Source: Glebionis coronaria | Taxonomy: Eukaryota; Streptophyta; Magnoliopsida; Asterales; Asteraceae | Direction: 5' to 3' | DNA: 64,000 nt | Assembly (NCBI GenBank): GCA_025667525.1 | Contig: CM046876.1 | Location: 480,582,557-480,646,556 of the forward strand | In this document: positions 59,510-64,000 of the stretch, piece by piece | How positions within the stretch are numbered: the first letter of the stretch is position 1 | Layout of the letters: the number at the start of each line of letters is the position of its first letter | Program-made: the position numbers and the translations under genes | Notes under the pieces: generated by a model | What the model saw: only the letters and a program-made list of their open reading frames with translations | Databases searched by the model: none | Told to the model about the DNA's origin: nothing

Positions 59510-61820
59510 CATAGTCGACTACAACAAAATCGGTAGGAAAAGTGAATTTTTCGACTCCTACAAAAACATCCTCGGCTATCCCCACCGGATAAGCAACCAT
59601 ACGGTTAGCTAATTCCAAGGTCATACGAGTGGGGACTATATCGGGTAAAGATAATGGTTTCCACACGGACAATGGCATAAGATTGATACTCGTTCCAAGA
59701 TCCGCCAAGGCCATACAATTCTCAACACCTGGAAAATTACAAGGAATAAGGAATCGACCGGGATCTCCTAACTTAACCGGTAATTTTCTCAAAAGAACCG
59801 CGAAACAATTCTCATCCAATTGGGTATTGGCAATATCGAGCAATTTTTCCTTATCACTTAAAAGGTCCTTAAACATTTTAGCATAATTAGGCATGTGAGC
59901 GAGAGCCTCGGCAAAGGTGATATTAAAATTTAATTGTTTGAACATTTTTAGGAAGTTCGAAACTTGAATATCATCCTTATTCTTCAGTTTCTCTTTCCAC
60001 AACCTTGAGGGATAAGGTATATTGGGTTCAGATGAAGGCTTTGGAGTGGATTGCTCACTCACATCCTTGGGTGGAGGAGGAGTAGAAATGGAAGGTGAAG
60101 GAATCGGGTTGGGAACCGAAGGTGTGGTATAAGATTTAGGTATCTGTGGAACATAAGGTGTTGACGGAGGCATAATGGGTGGTATGTCACAAGTAGAAGG
60201 TGAAGGAGGGTGGGTAGAAGAAGAAGGAATCTCGGGTCCTTGTTTAGGTGGGGAATAGGAAGGTTCTACGGTGATCTTACCGCTCCTAGTAGTGATGGCA
60301 TTAACGTTAGCCCTAGGATTGGTCACGATGTTAGAAGGTAGGGCACCTTGGGGACGAAGGGTTTGAAGCATTTCTAAAAATTTATTATCGTTCGATTCTT
60401 GCATTTGTCTATTATATTCTTTCATCTCTTTCATGGTTCGCTCATGTTCGGATAATTTTTGTAGAACCAAGTCCATTTGAGGATTATGCATGTTCATTTG
60501 ATTATACCCTTGATTGTTAAACCCTTGATTAGGAAAACCTTGGTTTTGATATTGATTATAACCTTGATTAAAACCTTGATTTTGAAAACCTTGGTTATTA
60601 AATCCTTGATTTTGCCCTTGAAAATTCCCTTGATTTTGATTAAAACCCCATGTATTTGAATTCCCTTGAAAATTACCCCGTTGAGGACCTTGGTTCCTAT
60701 TTTGGGCGGGTGGGGGTGGTCTTTGTGGAGCTACAAAACCCGGGGGAGCCAAATAGTTATTAGACTTATAAGACAAATGGTTAACATCAACATTTGGTTT
60801 GAAATGAACCCGCTCATTTTCATTGTTGTTATAAGCATAAACTTCTTGTTGTTGATTGTAAACCTTGTCACAATTATAATACGAATGTGGTCCACCACAA
60901 GTTTCACACGTTTCACAAGTCTCTTTTAAGGCATTCACATGTGTAGTGGGAGGGTTATCTCTTAAAACAAGGTGTTTCACAATTGAAGTAAGCTCTTTAA
61001 TTTGATTAGTCACCTCATTATCACTAGCACTAGCTATTATAGTCCGTACACTTTTGGTTTGAACTTTTGCCTTGTTTTCAGTTATTGCCCAAGCCTCGTT
61101 CATGGATTTCACAAGAATATTACCCCCCGCGGCACTATTAAGTGAGTCTTGGTCAATGAGAGTTAAACCATTGTAAAACGTATTGATTTGATACACTTTT
61201 GTAAAACCATGTTGTGGACATTTTTGTAAAAGCTCCTAAAAACGGTCCCAAGACTCACTAAATGTTTCCCCATATTTTTGTTCAAAGGTAATGATGTCAT
61301 TCCTTTAAGAGGTGGTCCGTGATGGTGGGAAAAAGTATTTAATGAACTTGGTCTCTAAGTCAATCCATGTGGTAATACTTTGGGGTGGTTCCTTATCAAG
61401 CCAAATCTGGGCTTGTCCCTCGAGGGAAAAAGGAAAGAGTTGTAAACGAATAGCCTCTTGTGGCACCCCATTGTATTTGACGGTGTTTGCCAATTGTATG
61501 AAACGTTTGATATGAGCGTGTGGGTCATCATTAGTACGGCCTAAAAATGGTGAAGCAGAAACCATTTGAATAAAACCCGTTTTAAGTTCAAAATTATTCG
61601 CTCCAATATCCGACACCACAATCGCGTCATCGTTTCCTTCAACGTGATATTGTAGAATCTAAATCATTGGTCGATTATCCATTTCCATCGTGTTGTTCAA
61701 AGCTCGAATCTCGGGATCGGCTTGATTGACGGTCTTTTTGTTTTTCTTCTTCTTCTTTTTGGAAGAATTAGAAGTATTTGGTACACCAATCGGTATGTAT
61801 GTACGCGCGCGAGTGCGCAT
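59505..61820 (-). pseudogene. Athila gag and protease start
   Basis: The likely start is the ATG at 61820 (MRTRARTYIPIGVPN), followed by a Lys run (SSKKKKKKNKK). In the same frame a TAG lies near 61663. Then come the gag domain (IGANNFELKTGFIQM; DDPHAHIKRFIQLANTVKYNG; RLQLFPFSLEGQAQIWLD), further stops at 61305 and about 61240, a cysteine cluster (CETCETCGGPHSYYNC), an Asn/Gln/Gly-rich tract of NQGFNQG repeats, a Pro-rich linker and finally the protease start (DLGTSINLMPLSVWKPL) ending in DYE at the copia B insertion. The protein continues at 36384. Gag would form the particle; the stops disable it. Confidence 0.88.
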
Positions 61821-62527
61821 ACAATTAAAACTTAGAGGAATGAGGTAGGAGACCTCGGTCGACTTTGAGAGGAAAAGGATTATCCCTCTCGAGGTGCAAT
61901 ATTAAAAAGCTACAAAAATATATACTTAATACTACTTGAGTTGGCAAACCAATAATCGGTCGTCCCTCTCAATATACGCACAAGCAAGCAGGGAAACGAG
62001 GTGGCACAAAGCACTTAAAAACCTTTTTCCTTAGACGGCCTTTTATAGCGCGTCGCCTTATACCCACCTTATAGTTTGTATAAATCGAGTTCAAACTTCT
62101 TACTAGTATTTATCTATTTTGCCCTTTTTTTTTCGTTTGGGATTCGAATACAATAGTTAGATGATGATATCTCAACTAAGGTCTTATTTGAAAATAGGTA
62201 AATTAATTGTGCTACGCAATATAATATAGTAAAAGAAAAAAAATCTTTTTTAAAAGCGAAAAAAATCAAAATGAGAAAAAAAATAATAATAAGTAATATT
62301 TTTGGTGTAATACTTTAGGAAAAGTATTACTTTTGGATTTTTTAAATTTTTTTGGTGCAAATCTTAGGAAAGAAATTGCTTTTGTGATTTTTTTTTAATT
62401 TTTTTTAATTTTTATCTTTTTGATTTTTTTGTGTTTTTGATTTTGTTAACAAAAAAGGAACGTTCAAAATTGAACGGATCCCAAAATCCAAATCGTCTCA
62501 CGAAATCTTCAATCGTAACGAGCGAAG
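61821..62527 (-). other. Athila 5' leader
   Basis: About 700 bp between the primer-binding site and gag. AT-rich with long T runs near 62120-62450. No protein-like frame. Confidence 0.6.
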
Positions 62528-62543
62528 CGGCAGCGGCGCCAAT
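62528..62543 (-). other. Athila primer-binding site
   Basis: The minus strand reads TTGGCGCCGCTGCCGC four bases inside the LTR end; TGGCGCC-type sites (tRNA-Asp-like) are usual in Athila elements. Confidence 0.8.
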
Positions 62544-62547
62544 TTAA

Positions 62548-64000
62548 TGTAGCTATATTTAGTGCGTTTATCGTTCGTTTCCTCGACTCACTAGAATTTA
62601 TATTAAATTTAACGTGGATTAATTGTTCTTGGTAATTAAAACTCTTTTTGGTATTTAAAAACTAAAATCTATTTAAAATTAATAAAAACTAATTAATCTA
62701 ATTGATAAGAAAATATTTAATTAAAACTAGTTTTAAACTATTAGAAATCATAATTAAACAAAATTTGACAAAACTATTAAAGACTAATTTAAACTTATTT
62801 AAATTAAAACTACTTGAAAACTAATTTAAATTTAAAACTTAAAACTAAATTTTACTCTAATTAATTTTAAACTAAAAACTTTTAATGAAATCTATGTAAA
62901 ACTAATTTTTAAATAAAACTAAATTAATTAAAACTAATCTTAAAAAAATAATTTAAAATTTATAAAATTAATTAAAATATTTTTTAACTTTTTGTTTTTT
63001 TATTTTTTATTTAAAATCTTTAAAAAAGAAAACTTATAAAAACTTTTAATTAAAAATTAACTAAACAAAACTAATAAACATCTATTTAATAAAACTGGCA
63101 GTCGACTTTAAGATTACTATATTAACCAAATGATGCGTAATAAAACACAAATAAGAGTTCAGACTAGATGGTAAAGACGTTGTGCTGATGAGATAGAGGT
63201 CACGGGTTCGAGTCCCGTACTAGACGAATAGAGATATTATTTTTTCTTTTTTTTTGGAATTTAAAATTTTGGCAGTTAAACAACACTCAGACCAAATGGG
63301 TCTGAGAGCTCAAATCAGATAAGCAAGAATAACAATAACAGCAGCAAAGTCCAAACTATAAATCAAAATCGAATAAGCTAATACAACTTAAACAGAGAAT
63401 AAGCAGTTAAAAACTGAAAAACAATAAGCTAATAGGTCTAAATCTGAAAACAAGCAAATCAAAACCCAAACTCAGCAATATAATCAAGCAGGTCAACAAA
63501 AGCAGAAGTCTAAATAAGCAGATAAGATAAAACAAACTATATCCAAACTAATCAGCAACTAAACCAATACCTAAGAACAAATCAAGCAGATAATAACTCA
63601 AAGCTAGCAGACTAAAAATCAGAAAACTAAAATCAAAAAATAAACTCAAACTCAAACGCCAACACAAATCAGTTAAAGCAAGCAGATTAAAGCAAAACTA
63701 TCATATAATTAAACAGACTAAAACAAACTCAAAGCAAAACTCAATAACAGACTATTATCAAACGTTATGCCGACTCGATCCAAACTAACATAAAGCAGAT
63801 TAATAAACAATTTATCAAATAAAACAGATTATCTACTAAAACATTAAAACTAAAATAATTAAAAGAAGGAATATGAACCTGATGGCGAAAACCTTTGGGA
63901 CGAAGGGTGGCGCTGAACCCCCTTTTATCCTAAACCGAATCCGACACCATCATTCAAACCAATCAAACCTCCGAAATTATCAATACTCGAACCTCGAACC
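62548..64000 (-). repeat. Athila 5' LTR (partial, cut by window end)
   Basis: On the plus strand it begins TGTAGCTATATTTAG and aligns with 28232-29683 throughout. The remainder with TATA box and U3 is outside the window. Confidence 0.9.
63169..63227 (+). other. tRNA-like sequence with pol III boxes inside Athila 5' LTR
   Basis: Same module as at 28851-28908: A box TGGTAAAGACG (63169-63179), B box GGTTCGAGTCC (63205-63215) in an ACGGG/CCCGT stem. Between the boxes five of about 26 bases differ from the other copy, while both boxes are identical. Confidence 0.6.

Larger units (their letters stand above)
28232..64000 (-). mobile_element. Athila-like Ty3/gypsy retrotransposon carrying nested insertions
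   Basis: On the minus strand: 5' LTR (62548 to beyond 64000), TGGCGCC primer-binding site, gag (61820-59505), insertion of copia B, protease-RT-RNase H-integrase (36384-33012), a long non-coding stretch and the 3' LTR (from 28232 upward). The 28232-29683 and 62548-64000 ends match closely, which makes them the two LTRs. RT and RNase H wording (VPKKGGITIV, IPTRLVMDWRVCIDYRKLND, AADHLSRLE) is typical of the Athila branch. Frameshifts and stops make it inactive. Without copia B the element is about 12.7 kb within the window. Confidence 0.9.

Overview
This 64-kb window is plant nuclear DNA made almost entirely of nested LTR retrotransposons. I see no intact host gene. Plant origin follows from the element lineages: Ty1/copia Sirevirus-like and Ale-like, and Ty3/gypsy Tat-like, Tekay/Del chromovirus-like and Athila-like. 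The copia accessory ORF and the CCHC-rich gag resemble forms common in daisy-family (Asteraceae) genomes, so Asteraceae is my best inference.

Layout. (1) 1-4546, minus: Sirevirus-like copia element 'copia A', cut by the left window edge; its 5' LTR is 3688-4546. It sits in (2) 4547-8188, minus: a Tat-like gypsy element truncated inside RT, 5' LTR 7548-8188. (3) 8189-10985: AT-rich DNA without genes, with a (TA)n tract of about 106 bp. (4) 11018-12205, plus: a decayed Ale-like copia RT. (5) about 12250-13900: an orphan Sirevirus-like 3' end with four polypurine tracts and an LTR start. (6) 13900-16327: AT-rich, no genes. (7) 16328-27590, minus: Tekay A, decayed, with ~3-kb LTRs. (8) 27591-28231: remnant of another LTR and its primer-binding site. 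(9) 28232 to beyond 64000, minus: an Athila-like element. Its gag-pol is split by (10) copia B (36385-59504, plus), whose pol is split by (11) Tekay B (40081-51408, plus).

The last three form a three-level nest. Two insertions have exact LTR ends and perfect 5-bp target-site duplications (CATCT for copia B, TGAGT for Tekay B), and removing each insert rejoins the host reading frame.

The most striking observation is in the two Tekay elements. In both, gag is interrupted upstream of the zinc knuckle by three short GT-AG intervals (73-80 bp). Removing them from Tekay B gives one continuous gag-pol frame of 1525 codons including the stop, broken only by four CAA/CAG-to-stop changes. The same three intervals sit at the same positions in the diverged Tekay A. 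This looks like a spliced retrotransposon. Other unusual signals are a short motif around GCGTTGAC scattered through copia B in both coding and non-coding DNA, a different motif (GTCGCTG/CAGCGAC) scattered through copia A, GC-rich palindrome clusters in the Tekay LTRs, and a tRNA-like pol III box pair inside both Athila LTRs.
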